Positions 13,273 to 22,770 of a DNA stretch of 64,000 nucleotides are shown piece by piece. This DNA comes from Maribacter sp. 4G9. GTDB taxonomy: Bacteria > Bacteroidota > Bacteroidia > Flavobacteriales > Flavobacteriaceae. A program made the position numbers and the translations under genes. Numbering within the stretch: position 1 is the first letter of the stretch; each line of letters starts with the position of its first letter. The stretch is from the NCBI RefSeq assembly GCF_002742265.1, contig NZ_MDGL01000179.1, positions 1-64,000 on the forward strand. The letters are read 5' to 3'. Below the pieces are notes generated by a model. That model did not search any database, was not told the origin of the DNA, and worked only from the letters and a program-made list of their open reading frames with translations.

Positions 13273-14619
13273 CTAGTGAAGGTTTAGTATTCTTTTCCAA
13301 CTCTTGTTTTTAGGTTGGATGTTCTGGCCAAAATCTGCATTGAACTTTGAAACGATGGCGTCCTCATAGGTGGCATATAGTTCAGGGTCAAAATTGGCAT
13401 CCTTTAAATGTTCCAATACATATTCTACGGGTCGTTTTTCGTTCAGCCATCTATCGAACAGTTCATGCCGTAGACGGATGCCGAAGTTATTGATACCCAA
13501 AAAAGCATGACTTTCTTTATGAAAAGCCATGGTAATGCAAATTTTCTCCTTGGGGTGCCTCCAGTGAAAATGTTCTTCATATTCCTTTTTGTTTCGCTCG
13601 CTGAACACCCATCCATAGGTCTGATATTCGATGTCCAAGAATTTGGCCGAGTTGAACCAGTGCCCAGGATTGTATTCGGTGGGGTTGCCGCAAAGGGTCT
13701 GTGCCAAGGTTTCGCCCATCATGCGTCCGGTATACCAAACGGCCTCTATAGGTCTTCGCAGTCCAATCCCTTCGTGTTGTTCCGCACAGTCCCCAATGGC
13801 GTAGATATCTTTAATGTTGGTTTCCAGCAATCGGTTTACCTTGACCCCTTTGCCCAGTTCAATACCGGAATCCTTAAGGAAATCTATGTTGGGCGTTACG
13901 CCAGCAGTCAATCCTACCACATCACACGCAATAGTTTCTCCCTTATCCGTCACTACGGCTTTGGCTCTGCCATTTTCATCCGATATAATTTTCTCTAAAT
14001 TGGTATCCAACCGCAAATCAATATGGTGTTCCCTAATGTGCTCATTGATCATTTCCGATTCCCCATTGGGCAACACCCCGTTCCAAAAACTTGTCTCACG
14101 CACCAAAAAGGTCACCGGGATGTCCCTGCTTCGCAACATTTCTGCCATTTCGATGCCAATGAGCCCACCACCTACTATAACCGCTCGTTTACAAACATTC
14201 TTGTTGGGAGCGTTCTTTTCCAATTGCTCTAGGTCCTGTTTCGAATAAAGTCCCTGTACGCCTTCCAGATCTTGCCCGGGCCAGCCAAATTTATTGGGTT
14301 TGGAGCCTGTGGCGATAACCAGCGCATCGTAAGCAATTTTGCTTCCATTGGAAAGGGAAACCGTTTTTTTATCGGCTAGCACTTTTTCTACATAGCCCTT
14401 CAATAGTTCGATCCTATTTTTTTTCCAAAAGTTGTTTTCGTAGGGTTGCGTGTGTTCAAATTTCATGTGGCCCATGTACACGTACATAAGGGCCGTACGG
14501 GAGAAAAAATAATCGGATTCGGAAGAAATGATGGTGATTTTTTTGTCGGATAATTTCCGTACATGTCGGGCCAGGGTTACGCCCGATATTCCGTTTCCAA
14601 TAATGACAATGTGCTGCAT
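13273..14619 (-). CDS. FAD-dependent pyridine nucleotide-disulfide oxidoreductase
   Basis: 448 residues with an FAD dinucleotide motif at the very start (IVIIGNGISGVTLARHVRKL), ATGSKPNKF, an NAD(P) motif AVIVGGGLIGIEMAEMLRSR (about 148-167) and the second FAD motif DIYAIGDCAE. No redox-active CxxxxC pair is seen, so it belongs to the rubredoxin/ferredoxin or nitrite-reductase-like NAD(P)H oxidoreductase group rather than thioredoxin reductase. The polyferredoxin gene follows on the same strand. Joint action, NAD(P)H to FAD to FeS, is inferred. Confidence 0.88.
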   Translation of the reverse strand: MQHIVIIGNGISGVTLARHVRKLSDKKITIISSESDYFFSRTALMYVYMGHMKFEHTQPYENNFWKKNRIELLKGYVEKVLADKKTVSLSNGSKIAYDALVIATGSKPNKFGWPGQDLEGVQGLYSKQDLEQLEKNAPNKNVCKRAVIVGGGLIGIEMAEMLRSRDIPVTFLVRETSFWNGVLPNGESEMINEHIREHHIDLRLDTNLEKIISDENGRAKAVVTDKGETIACDVVGLTAGVTPNIDFLKDSGIELGKGVKVNRLLETNIKDIYAIGDCAEQHEGIGLRRPIEAVWYTGRMMGETLAQTLCGNPTEYNPGHWFNSAKFLDIEYQTYGWVFSERNKKEYEEHFHWRHPKEKICITMAFHKESHAFLGINNFGIRLRHELFDRWLNEKRPVEYVLEHLKDANFDPELYATYEDAIVSKFNADFGQNIQPKNKSWKRILNLH

Positions 14620-14871
14620 GGTTGCTATTTATAGTTGCTTGGTCGCAAATGTGATTTAAAACTTAATGGCGGCAAGGTAATTTAGAAAGATTACAAAAAA
14701 CTAACAAGAAAGCTTATAAAAACGTGATTATTCTGTGATTCTTTTCCTTGAATTTTGCTCCGTTGATAGAACACAGCTAAGCTTTTTAAATGATTTAGGA
14801 AGTTTTTGTAGGATATGTACCGAATATACGACCTAACCCAAAGCCAAGTGCAACTAAAAATTAAATTGATT

Positions 14872-15588
14872 ATGAAACTAAATGTCCCAACGATACTGCT
14901 TTTTTTGATACTAGCATACAACCTTCCGGCACAGGAATTGACCAATTTTTTTGATACGTCCGATGCTTTTTTTAAGTCCTATGTGGAAAATGGGCTCGTC
15001 AACTATAAGGCCATTAAGAAGAATCCTGAGGTTTTAAAGTCGATATTGAAGGATGCCGAAGATATTTCGGTACAAAAATCCAATGCAAGCAATTACCATG
15101 CTTTTTGGATCAATGCTTACAACTTACTGGTAATAGACGGTATCGTTACTGGGTATCCAATAAAATCGCCCTTGGACATTCGGGGTTTCTTTGACAAGAA
15201 AAAGCATAGTATTGGCGGAAAGTCGTTGACTTTGAACGATATAGAAAACAAAATGTTACGTGCAGAATTTCCAGGGGAGGCTAGATTCCACTTTGTATTG
15301 GTCTGTGCCGGATTGGGTTGTCCACCCATTATCGATATGGCCTATGTACCCGAAAAACTGGAAAGCCAGCTACAGGCCCAGACGGTACTCGCCCTGAACA
15401 ATCCGCAATTTATACAGATCAACAAGAACAAGGTCAAGATCTCACAAATTTTCGAGTGGTACAAAGGGGATTTTGAACAAAAAGGAAGTGTACTTGATTT
15501 TATAAACCGCTACCGAAATGAAAAACTGCCTTCGGATTCAAAGACCTCTTATTATGCCTATGATTGGGCCCTTAACGAAGTAAAATAA
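14872..15588 (+). CDS. DUF547 domain protein, exported
   Basis: 238 residues from the ATG at 14872, which places a clean signal peptide (MKLNVPTILLFLILAYNLPA, cut near AQ) at the N terminus; an upstream in-frame start adds only non-hydrophobic residues. The mature part has NYHAFWINAYNLLVIDGIV, KHSIGGKSLTLNDIENKML and FHFVLVCAGLGCPPI, the conserved core of DUF547, with Cys and His residues in the usual places. It is periplasmic; the function is unknown. It is followed after 16 bp by an outer-membrane protein gene in the same operon. Confidence 0.85.
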   Translation: MKLNVPTILLFLILAYNLPAQELTNFFDTSDAFFKSYVENGLVNYKAIKKNPEVLKSILKDAEDISVQKSNASNYHAFWINAYNLLVIDGIVTGYPIKSPLDIRGFFDKKKHSIGGKSLTLNDIENKMLRAEFPGEARFHFVLVCAGLGCPPIIDMAYVPEKLESQLQAQTVLALNNPQFIQINKNKVKISQIFEWYKGDFEQKGSVLDFINRYRNEKLPSDSKTSYYAYDWALNEVK

Positions 15589-15604
15589 AACTTAAAGAAC
15601 TGAA

Positions 15605-16480
15605 ATGACAATTAGGAAAGCAATCATTGCGCTCACATTATTTTTATGTGTCTTTCTTGGTCTAAATGCCCAAGATAGTGTGCAGACCAGAAGTAATATA
15701 CAACAGTATACCCCGTCCAAACTCATCGGTAAAGGACAATATGACCTTAAATGGTTCAATAATTTATATACGGAAACAGAAAGCACCTTTGCCGTGGGTA
15801 AGCAGCCTAGACAAACATTTTTTACGACTACTCTGGAAGCGTATACCGGTGTTGGAAACAACAAGAGATGGAACGTGGGGGCCATTTTTGAACTACGGTC
15901 CAATGTAGTGGGCGGAAGGGACGCCCTCGAGGTCTTTAAATTTGATGGCGAGGAAAATACGGCCCGTTCCGGTCTAACTTCCATAGCCCCTTCCATAAAA
16001 TTTGTACCAATTGCTTCCTTGAACAACTTTTCCATTCAAAGCTCCTTTTTTATACCCTTGGTAGATAACGAGGTGGAAAATGGGGTATTTTTGGACCAAA
16101 AGGGATATATCTGGCAAAATAGGTTCTTTTATGATTACACTTTCCCCGGGGATAAATGGCAACTTTTTAGCGAAATCAATTCCGAATTTAGTTTTGGCGA
16201 CCAAAACGAAAGTTTTGCAAATAATAGTTTGAACCTCACTCCCGGCCTGTTCCTAAGTTATTTTCCCTCCAGTAAATTTACGGTGTTGGTGCTGGCGCAA
16301 CATTCCCAACGCTTGGATTTGGGAAATAATTTTCCACAGGATTTCACCGCTTTGGGAGGTGGTGCCAAATATCAATTGACAAGAGCCTTAAATCTGGAAG
16401 TGTTGTATACCAATTTTGTGCGTGGAAGCAATACGGGTCTAGGGGAAACTTTTAATATTGGATTGAGAGGTATTTTTTAG
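15605..16480 (+). CDS. Outer membrane beta-barrel protein
   Basis: 291 residues with a signal peptide ending GLNAQ. The mature chain is made of alternating aromatic/polar beta strands and ends in an aromatic residue (NIGLRGIF), as expected for a barrel inserted by BAM. No known transporter family was recognised. It is the second gene after DUF547 (16-bp gap). Confidence 0.7.
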   Translation: MTIRKAIIALTLFLCVFLGLNAQDSVQTRSNIQQYTPSKLIGKGQYDLKWFNNLYTETESTFAVGKQPRQTFFTTTLEAYTGVGNNKRWNVGAIFELRSNVVGGRDALEVFKFDGEENTARSGLTSIAPSIKFVPIASLNNFSIQSSFFIPLVDNEVENGVFLDQKGYIWQNRFFYDYTFPGDKWQLFSEINSEFSFGDQNESFANNSLNLTPGLFLSYFPSSKFTVLVLAQHSQRLDLGNNFPQDFTALGGGAKYQLTRALNLEVLYTNFVRGSNTGLGETFNIGLRGIF

Positions 16481-16631
16481 ATGGAGTTTTATAGATTGTC
16501 CAAGGCCTTTTTTAATGTTAAACTAGGCCTATTTTGTTTTTTACCAGTACTTAAAATGTTGGTTACTATAATGTACTTTTATATTTAAATATAGCACCAA
16601 CCAACACCATGCAGTTAACCAAATTGAAAGA

Positions 16632-17894
16632 ATGAATAGTAGAATACAGGTGCTTTTCTTTCTATTTTGTTTTGTCGCTTTACATGGCCAACAATCCAAT
16701 GTAGTAAAATTGCAGTTCAAAGGAACCAAGCGTACCAAAGCATCGTTCATCGATAAATTTGTTGCACTTGGGCAGGGCATGGCGTTGGACTCCGCACTAA
16801 TGGAAAGCGATATGTTGCGTTTAAAGCGATTGCCTTCCGTGGCGAACGCTTATTATCTTGTTGTGCCGTCGGAAAATGGAAATTATCAGGTACAATACGT
16901 TATCGAGGAAAATTTCACGTTGATTCCTTTTGCCAATTTGTTCAGTTCTTCCAATGACGATTTTGCCTTTAGGGTGGGGCTTCAGGAATTCAATGCTTTT
17001 GGACAGAACATTACCTTGGGTGCATTTTATCAGTTGGATGTATATAATTCCTACGGCTTTGCCGTACGGGCTCCCTATCTCTTTTCCAATAAACTGGGCC
17101 TAGCGTTCAACTATAACAACTTCTCAACCTTGGAACCTGTATTTCTGGACAATGGTACGGCAGATTACCGATATGGGAACACAGGGGCGGAGCTTTTGGG
17201 ACTTTATGAATTCGACCTAAAAAATAGGATGGAACTTGGTTTTAGTTTCTTTGTGGAGGATTATGAATATCTATCCGGCGCCACAAGTCCTCAAGTGCCG
17301 TTGAACTTGAATGTGGACAAGCATTTGTTTAAACTTATTTTTGACCATGATGGGCTGGACTATTTCTATTATTATGTGGAAGGCTTTAGAAGCCAGTTGA
17401 ATTTTCAATACGTGGGAAGTTCAGATGTCAACCTCCCCGAATTCTTTATCGGCTTTAACGATTTTACCTATTACAAAAGAATTGGGAACAGGGGCAACTG
17501 GGCCAACCGACTCCGTTTGGGTTTGGCAAGTAATGTGAATAGTCCCTTCGCACCCTTTACCGTGGATAATAATTTGAATATTCGCGGGGTGGGCAATACC
17601 ATAGACAGGGGAACAGGGGCTATTGTCCTCAATACCGAATACAGACATACCATACTCGAAAAAAATAACTTTGCGGTCCAAGGTAATATTTTTGTGGATG
17701 GCGGTACCTGGAGAAACCCAGGGGGCGATTTCAATGATTTCCTTGATTCCAATAACCTGAGGGTATACCCTGGATTGGGTTTACGGTTTATACATAAGCG
17801 CATTTTCAATGCTATTTTTAGGATAGACTACGGATACGGAATTACACCGGACGGGGCCAACGGTATTGTCTTTGGCATCGGTCAATATTTTTAA
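16632..17894 (+). CDS. BamA/TamA-family (D15-like) outer membrane protein
   Basis: 420 residues. A signal peptide (LFFLFCFVALHGQ) is followed by a single POTRA-like segment (VKLQFKGTKRTKASFIDKF to YVIEENFTLIPF, about 20-97). A C-terminal barrel includes RGVGNTIDRGTGAIVLNTEY, the conserved (V/I)RG turn of Omp85 proteins, and ends IVFGIGQYF. Only one POTRA is seen, against five in BamA, so it is a short accessory Omp85 protein. The substrate is unknown. Confidence 0.75.
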   Translation: MNSRIQVLFFLFCFVALHGQQSNVVKLQFKGTKRTKASFIDKFVALGQGMALDSALMESDMLRLKRLPSVANAYYLVVPSENGNYQVQYVIEENFTLIPFANLFSSSNDDFAFRVGLQEFNAFGQNITLGAFYQLDVYNSYGFAVRAPYLFSNKLGLAFNYNNFSTLEPVFLDNGTADYRYGNTGAELLGLYEFDLKNRMELGFSFFVEDYEYLSGATSPQVPLNLNVDKHLFKLIFDHDGLDYFYYYVEGFRSQLNFQYVGSSDVNLPEFFIGFNDFTYYKRIGNRGNWANRLRLGLASNVNSPFAPFTVDNNLNIRGVGNTIDRGTGAIVLNTEYRHTILEKNNFAVQGNIFVDGGTWRNPGGDFNDFLDSNNLRVYPGLGLRFIHKRIFNAIFRIDYGYGITPDGANGIVFGIGQYF

Positions 17895-18036
17895 ATTCGT
17901 ATACATGAAAATAGCGTACCCCCTAAAGGTCCGCTTCCTTAGGATAATTACTTGATGTACTTTAACATAATATTTGGACTTCCCCATAGTGGGCAATACA
18001 TAAAATCCTCTAATTTAGTTTTCATAATCTTTAATT

Positions 18037-19044
18037 ATGAGGAACTTAGGCCTGCTATTACTCTGTTTTCTTCAGTTTTGCTGTACCAGTAAGGCACAAA
18101 AAAAGTTTAATGGTGTCAGTTTTGTCGCCTCAAGGGAAGAGGCGGCCCAGCCCCACGTGGACGAGATTATAAAGATCCATGCCAATAGTGCCGCAGTAAT
18201 GCCATTTGGTTTTATTCGCGACCTTACTTCCCCCAACATTATTTTTGATACGGAAAGACAGTGGTTCGGGGAAACCAGAAAAGGTGCCAAGCAATACATC
18301 GAACTGTTGAAAAAGAACGGCTTGCAGGTTATGGTAAAGCCACAGATTTGGATTGGGGGCGGACAGTTTACGGGCACCATCAACATGAAATCGCCTGAAG
18401 ATTGGAAAATCTTAGAGGCTTCCTACGATAAATTCATCCTTAATTATGCCGAGCTGGCCGAGGAAACCAAAACACCTATTTTTTGTATCGGTACGGAACT
18501 TGAAACCTTTGTGAAGAATCGGCCTGAATACTGGAACGAACTGATTGACAAAGTCCGAAAGGTCTATTCCGGTAAATTGACCTATGCGGCCAATTGGGAC
18601 GAATATGCCAGAACTCCCTTTTGGAAACAATTGGATTTTATAGGTATCGATGCCTATTTCCCCCTGTCCGAATCCAAAACACCTTCGGTGGAAGAACTGA
18701 AGTTAGGTTGGCAGCCTTGGAAACAGAAAATTTCCGAATTGGCCTTGCAGACCCAAAGACCTGTACTTTTCACGGAATACGGTTATCGAAGTATGGATTT
18801 TACGGCCAAGAAACCATGGCTGGTAGACCGTACCGAGGAAGGAGTGAACATGGATGGTCAGTCCAATGCCAAAAAGGCCATTTTTGAGGAATTTTGGAAT
18901 GAGGAATGGTTCGCCGGCGGCTTCGTCTGGAAATGGTTCATACAGCATGACCGCTCTGGGGGGGAAAAGGACAACCGATTTACGCCCCAAAACAAACCTT
19001 CCCAATCCATCATCGCCAATTACTATAGATTGCATAAGGATTAG
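18037..19044 (+). CDS. Glycoside hydrolase, GH113-like, exported
   Basis: 335 residues. The N terminus LLLLCFLQFCCTSKAQ gives a signal peptide, and a lipobox (LQFC) is possible. The TIM-barrel motifs GVSFVASREE, FGFIRDLTSPN, IWIGGGQF, FCIGTELETF (acid/base Glu), FIGIDAYFPL and LFTEYGYRS (nucleophile Glu) match the GH113 beta-mannanase family and its relatives. It would act on mannan-type oligosaccharides outside the cytoplasm; the substrate is inferred from the family. A monocistronic layout is likely. The 17895-18036 gap has no feature. Confidence 0.75.
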   Translation: MRNLGLLLLCFLQFCCTSKAQKKFNGVSFVASREEAAQPHVDEIIKIHANSAAVMPFGFIRDLTSPNIIFDTERQWFGETRKGAKQYIELLKKNGLQVMVKPQIWIGGGQFTGTINMKSPEDWKILEASYDKFILNYAELAEETKTPIFCIGTELETFVKNRPEYWNELIDKVRKVYSGKLTYAANWDEYARTPFWKQLDFIGIDAYFPLSESKTPSVEELKLGWQPWKQKISELALQTQRPVLFTEYGYRSMDFTAKKPWLVDRTEEGVNMDGQSNAKKAIFEEFWNEEWFAGGFVWKWFIQHDRSGGEKDNRFTPQNKPSQSIIANYYRLHKD

Positions 19045-19168
19045 TATGGTGTTTATGCCTGTTTTAATAAGTTATCCGTCCAAAACCACCTGTTTTTGAA
19101 ATAAGTTGTGCCGCCGCTTTGACAAGGCTATTATTTTTGATAATCTTTGTAGTAAGAACACTATCAAC

Positions 19169-20128
19169 ATGTACAGCCAAAAACCAACCTCCCTTTTAAG
19201 GATTTTATTCATTTGCTTTCTGTTTCTGACCAACCATACCACCTCGGCCCAAGCATCGACAAATACCATCGTGGCCAAAACGGGCGATGGCATTTTTTCC
19301 GTTTTGAGGAAATCAGGAATCCATCCCATTAAATATTATGAGCAGTTCCTAAAATTGAATGCCGATAACATCAAAAACGGAAGCGAGCTGATCGTGGGTA
19401 AGGAGTACATTCTTCCCGATGCCCCCGATTCGTTTAAGGGAACCGGAGTCCGAATTGACACGGGCGAAGGTGTGGAAGCGCCCATTTTCAATGAATCGCA
19501 GTTGTCCTTGATGGGCCAAAAGGATACCACCTTACAAAATATGGTCTATTACTTTTTGCATTCTGGCGGAAGGGAGTCTAAAAAACGATTTGATCAACTG
19601 ACCCTGCAATTGGCCAATGACCTCATGGTAAGAGGGGCCAGGGTGTATCTACTGGAAGACTCCAAAATAGGGGGGTTGGCATTGGATTCGCTTCCCAAGT
19701 TGGAAAAGAAGGAGCTCTACGGCAATTATTCCAGCGCAATCAACAAAAAGTATTTAAGGCACAACGGTGCTTACCAACGGGTGATTTTGATGGAGGACTC
19801 TTTTGGAACCCTCGAAAATTCTGTCGTTAGTATAAGTCACAACGCCAAAAGTAGGGAAGGGCGACAGCTGGCCTTCGTTTTGGAGAACGTACTTCGAAAA
19901 AATGGCGCGATACCCTTGAAGGATAATAAGGAGCCAAATCCCTTTAAGGATGATGCCAGTCTATACTTGGCCAACAACTTGATTCCGCCCATAGTCATTT
20001 TGAACTTTAACGATGGCTCCAAAACCCTGCAAGGCGGGTTCAGCCTAAAAGCTGGAAAGAAACCTTTGGTGGGTTTGTTGAACGATAGTATTTTGGAGGA
20101 TTACTCCCATTTGGACCTTGAAAACTAA
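19169..20128 (+). CDS. LysM/amidase-3-like exported protein, probably catalytically inactive
   Basis: 319 residues from the ATG at 19169, which gives a good signal peptide (SLLRILFICFLFLTNHTTSA); an upstream frame from 19106 has no signal sequence. A LysM-like segment, AKTGDGIFSVLRKSGIHP, is followed by a domain that parallels the next gene. Zinc ligand 1 is reduced to FLHSGGRESK, the ligand-3 region ISHNAKS remains, and the catalytic Glu region reads VILNFND (Asn in place of Glu). It is a degenerate tandem copy of the amidase that follows 39 bp later, perhaps a regulatory or binding partner. Confidence 0.75.
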   Translation: MYSQKPTSLLRILFICFLFLTNHTTSAQASTNTIVAKTGDGIFSVLRKSGIHPIKYYEQFLKLNADNIKNGSELIVGKEYILPDAPDSFKGTGVRIDTGEGVEAPIFNESQLSLMGQKDTTLQNMVYYFLHSGGRESKKRFDQLTLQLANDLMVRGARVYLLEDSKIGGLALDSLPKLEKKELYGNYSSAINKKYLRHNGAYQRVILMEDSFGTLENSVVSISHNAKSREGRQLAFVLENVLRKNGAIPLKDNKEPNPFKDDASLYLANNLIPPIVILNFNDGSKTLQGGFSLKAGKKPLVGLLNDSILEDYSHLDLEN

Positions 20129-20167
20129 GAGGTTTTTTACGGATTCTTCGGCACGGACTTTGATTTT

Positions 20168-21214
20168 ATGAAAGGTATGATGCGTAAGTCTTTCTTGTTT
20201 GTTTTTCTTTTTTTAGCACAATGCGTTCTTTTGTATGGGCAGGATACCTTGGCCACCGTTACCGCAGAAAAGGGCGATGGTATTTATTCCCTCTTGAGAA
20301 AACATGGGGTAAATCCCTATGAGTACTACCATGATTTCATAGACATCAACATGGATAACCTCCGGGACAGCCTACATCTTTTGGAAGGTAGAACCTACAT
20401 TATTCCCAAAATGGAACTTGACACGGTGCCCGTTGTGGATTCTATTCAAAAGCAAGCCAAGAAAGTGAAGGAAATAGCTTCTAAGACCTATGATATTTTT
20501 GGTGAGGACCATAAAACGGTAGTTTCTAAAAGTGAACGGTTGAAAGGGGCTATCTACTACTTGGTTTCCGGTCATGGTGGACCAGACCCCGGTGCGATGG
20601 CCGTATATGCTGGCAAATCCATATCTGAGGATGAATATGCCTATGATATCACCTTGCGTTTGGCCAAGGAACTTTTGGCCCATGGAGCTACGGTCTATAT
20701 TATCATCCGGGATGAAAACGATGGCATTCGTGACGAGCGTATTTTGGAAATGGACCGTGATGAGGTCGCCTATCCGGATACCGAAATCCCCTTGAACCAA
20801 TTAGACAGATTGCAACAGCGCGTGGATATCGTGAACGATCTGTACAAGCAGAACAAGGGCGCTTACCAGCGACTCATTGTTACCCATGTGGATAGCAGGA
20901 GCGAGGGGCAAAACATAGATGTTTTCTTTTACCATCACGAAAAGAGCCAAAACGGGAAGCGCTTGGCAGAAAGTATCCATAAGACCTTCGATGCGAAATA
21001 CAGGCAGTACCAGCCCAACAGAAACTATTCCGGTACTTTTGAGGACCGTACCTCGCTGTTTTTGGTAAAAAAGACGCATCCGGCCATGACCTTTATTGAA
21101 ATTGGGAACATACGCAATGAAAAGGACCAGCGACGTATTTTAGATCCTGATAATAGACAGGCTTTGGCCAAATGGATTTCCGAAGGCGTTATTTTGGACT
21201 TTGAGGAACGATAG
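20168..21214 (+). CDS. N-acetylmuramoyl-L-alanine amidase (Amidase_3) with LysM-like N-terminal module
   Basis: 348 residues. The signal peptide SFLFVFLFLAQCVLLYG is followed by AEKGDGIYSLLRKHGVNP (LysM-like) and then the zinc amidase domain: SGHGGPDPGAM (His ligand), ISEDEYAYDITL (Glu ligand), IVTHVDSRSEG (His ligand) and TFIEIGNIRNEKD (catalytic Glu). All four active-site positions are present, so it should cleave peptidoglycan stem peptides in the periplasm. It follows its degenerate paralogue in the same direction, and the two may be co-expressed. Confidence 0.88.
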   Translation: MKGMMRKSFLFVFLFLAQCVLLYGQDTLATVTAEKGDGIYSLLRKHGVNPYEYYHDFIDINMDNLRDSLHLLEGRTYIIPKMELDTVPVVDSIQKQAKKVKEIASKTYDIFGEDHKTVVSKSERLKGAIYYLVSGHGGPDPGAMAVYAGKSISEDEYAYDITLRLAKELLAHGATVYIIIRDENDGIRDERILEMDRDEVAYPDTEIPLNQLDRLQQRVDIVNDLYKQNKGAYQRLIVTHVDSRSEGQNIDVFFYHHEKSQNGKRLAESIHKTFDAKYRQYQPNRNYSGTFEDRTSLFLVKKTHPAMTFIEIGNIRNEKDQRRILDPDNRQALAKWISEGVILDFEER

Positions 21215-21934
21215 TTACAAGGCGATATTCCTCCTGTAATAATCGTACAAGGTGTCTGGACCCTTGCCCAAATAGTGTTTTAAGTGAATGACGGCAAAGT
21301 GGTATTGTAAACTTATCATACCTTTCTGCATGTACCTACGTGCCGAGGTTACCACATAATCGTTGATGATTTTGAACGAGGTCCTTTTATACAGACGCCC
21401 GATGAACTCGTTGTCCTCATAAACCTTATAGCTTAGATCAAATCCGCCCAGGGTTTCAAAAAGTTCCTTTCCAACATACAGGGATTGGTCCCCACCGCGA
21501 CAAATAGGCCGATTGATTTTGGTACACCATGCGAAAAACCCAAGAAAAAGACTGGGCGTATCAAAACGGAGCCTAAAGCATCCTGCCTTTTTCCCCTTGG
21601 TATAGGAATCGATGATCTTTTGGTCAAAACCAAAAGGAGGCAAGCTATCAACATGAATAAAATATAGGATTTCCCCTTGGGCCTTTTTGGCCCCCAAGTT
21701 CATTTGCCGGGCCCGTCCTTTGGGACTGGAGATTACAGGGACCCCCAATTTTTTGGCAAAGGAAACGGTTTGGTCCGTACTGCCACCGTCCACGACCAAA
21801 ATTTCCTTTATGCGGGTCGTGGTCGAATGCTCAAAAATTTTTCCCAATACCCTTTGTATATAATCTTCCTCGTTCAATACGGGGATGATGATACTGATAT
21901 TGGGAACCTCTTTTTGCATTTCTAACATCAACAT
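21215..21934 (-). CDS. TIGR04283 family glycosyltransferase (arsenosugar-type)
   Basis: 239 residues of GT2 type: ISIIIPVLNEEDYIQRVL, VVDGGSTDQTVSFAKK, GRARQMNLGAKKAQG, FIHVDSLPP, CFRLRFD and QSLYVGKELFETLGGFD. These make up the TIGR04283 family, often linked to arsenosugar synthesis genes. The sugar donor and acceptor are unproven. It is the last gene of a minus-strand operon (rhodanese, TIGR04282, purine nucleoside phosphorylase, this gene), 14 bp after the phosphorylase. Membrane segments are not evident. Confidence 0.85.
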   Translation of the reverse strand: MLMLEMQKEVPNISIIIPVLNEEDYIQRVLGKIFEHSTTTRIKEILVVDGGSTDQTVSFAKKLGVPVISSPKGRARQMNLGAKKAQGEILYFIHVDSLPPFGFDQKIIDSYTKGKKAGCFRLRFDTPSLFLGFFAWCTKINRPICRGGDQSLYVGKELFETLGGFDLSYKVYEDNEFIGRLYKRTSFKIINDYVVTSARRYMQKGMISLQYHFAVIHLKHYLGKGPDTLYDYYRRNIAL

Positions 21935-21948
21935 TTGGGGAACCCCTT

Positions 21949-22770
21949 TTACAATTGTTTGATAAGTTCCCTGAAGAGTTTTACCATTTTGGGCTCTGTC
22001 TTTTCGGCAATCGAGATTATTTCGGATATGTTTACAGGCTCCAAATGGTCCGGATCACATTCATCGGTCAAAACGGATACGGCCACAATGGGCAGTTCCA
22101 AGTGGTTGGCCACAATGACCTCCGGCACGGTGCTCATTCCCACGGCATCGGCCCCTAAAATTTTCAACATTCTGTATTCCGCCTTGGTCTCCAACTGCGG
22201 GCCCACCACGGAGACATAGACCCCTGTTTTTAACGATATGCCATGTTCGTTGGCAATGGCGAGCAATTTTTGCCCCATGTCCCTGTCATAGGGCTGCGAC
22301 ATGTCCACAAAACGGGGTCCAAATTCGGAAACGTTCTTAAAGGCAAGGGGAGATCCCCCCTGAAGATTGATGTGATCCTCGATCAACATCATATCGCCCT
22401 TTTTATAATCGAGGTTGATGGCCCCCGCCGCGTTGGAAATAAAGAGTTTGGTAATACCGAGCATGTGCATCACCCGGATGGGGTAGGTGATATCCAGGAA
22501 ATCATACCCTTCATAGAGGTGAAAACGGCCTTGCATGACCACTACTTTCTTATCCTCGATGGTTCCAAAAACCAATTTTCCCGTATGGAATTCTACCGTG
22601 GCCAAGGGAAAGAAAGGGATATGGTTATAGTGGGCCTCAATGGGGTCCTTGATTTCATCGACCAACCTCCCCAGTCCGGTGCCCAGTACAATTCCTATTT
22701 CAGGGTGGTCAAAACCCTTTGATCTCAAGTGCGCTACGGATTCTTCCAATTGCTTTTTTTGCATACTCAT
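21949..22770 (-). CDS. punA: Purine nucleoside phosphorylase (trimeric NP-I type)
   Basis: 273 residues. IGIVLGTGLGRL (phosphate loop), GRFHLYEGYDF, LFISNAAGAINLDYKKGD, YVSVVGPQLETKAEYRM and the purine-site sequence DAVGMSTVPEVIVANH identify the trimeric family that splits inosine and guanosine with phosphate. Length is typical. The start overlaps the stop of the TIGR04282 gene (ATGA), so translation is coupled. In known arsenosugar clusters this enzyme may free adenine from 5'-deoxyadenosine or process a nucleoside intermediate; here that is inference. Confidence 0.9.
   Translation of the reverse strand: MSMQKKQLEESVAHLRSKGFDHPEIGIVLGTGLGRLVDEIKDPIEAHYNHIPFFPLATVEFHTGKLVFGTIEDKKVVVMQGRFHLYEGYDFLDITYPIRVMHMLGITKLFISNAAGAINLDYKKGDMMLIEDHINLQGGSPLAFKNVSEFGPRFVDMSQPYDRDMGQKLLAIANEHGISLKTGVYVSVVGPQLETKAEYRMLKILGADAVGMSTVPEVIVANHLELPIVAVSVLTDECDPDHLEPVNISEIISIAEKTEPKMVKLFRELIKQL

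Noticed and set aside
13244-13300. Longer start of the polyferredoxin
   Set aside because: It would overlap the flavoprotein gene by 28 bp; the ATG at 13243 gives a clean N terminus.
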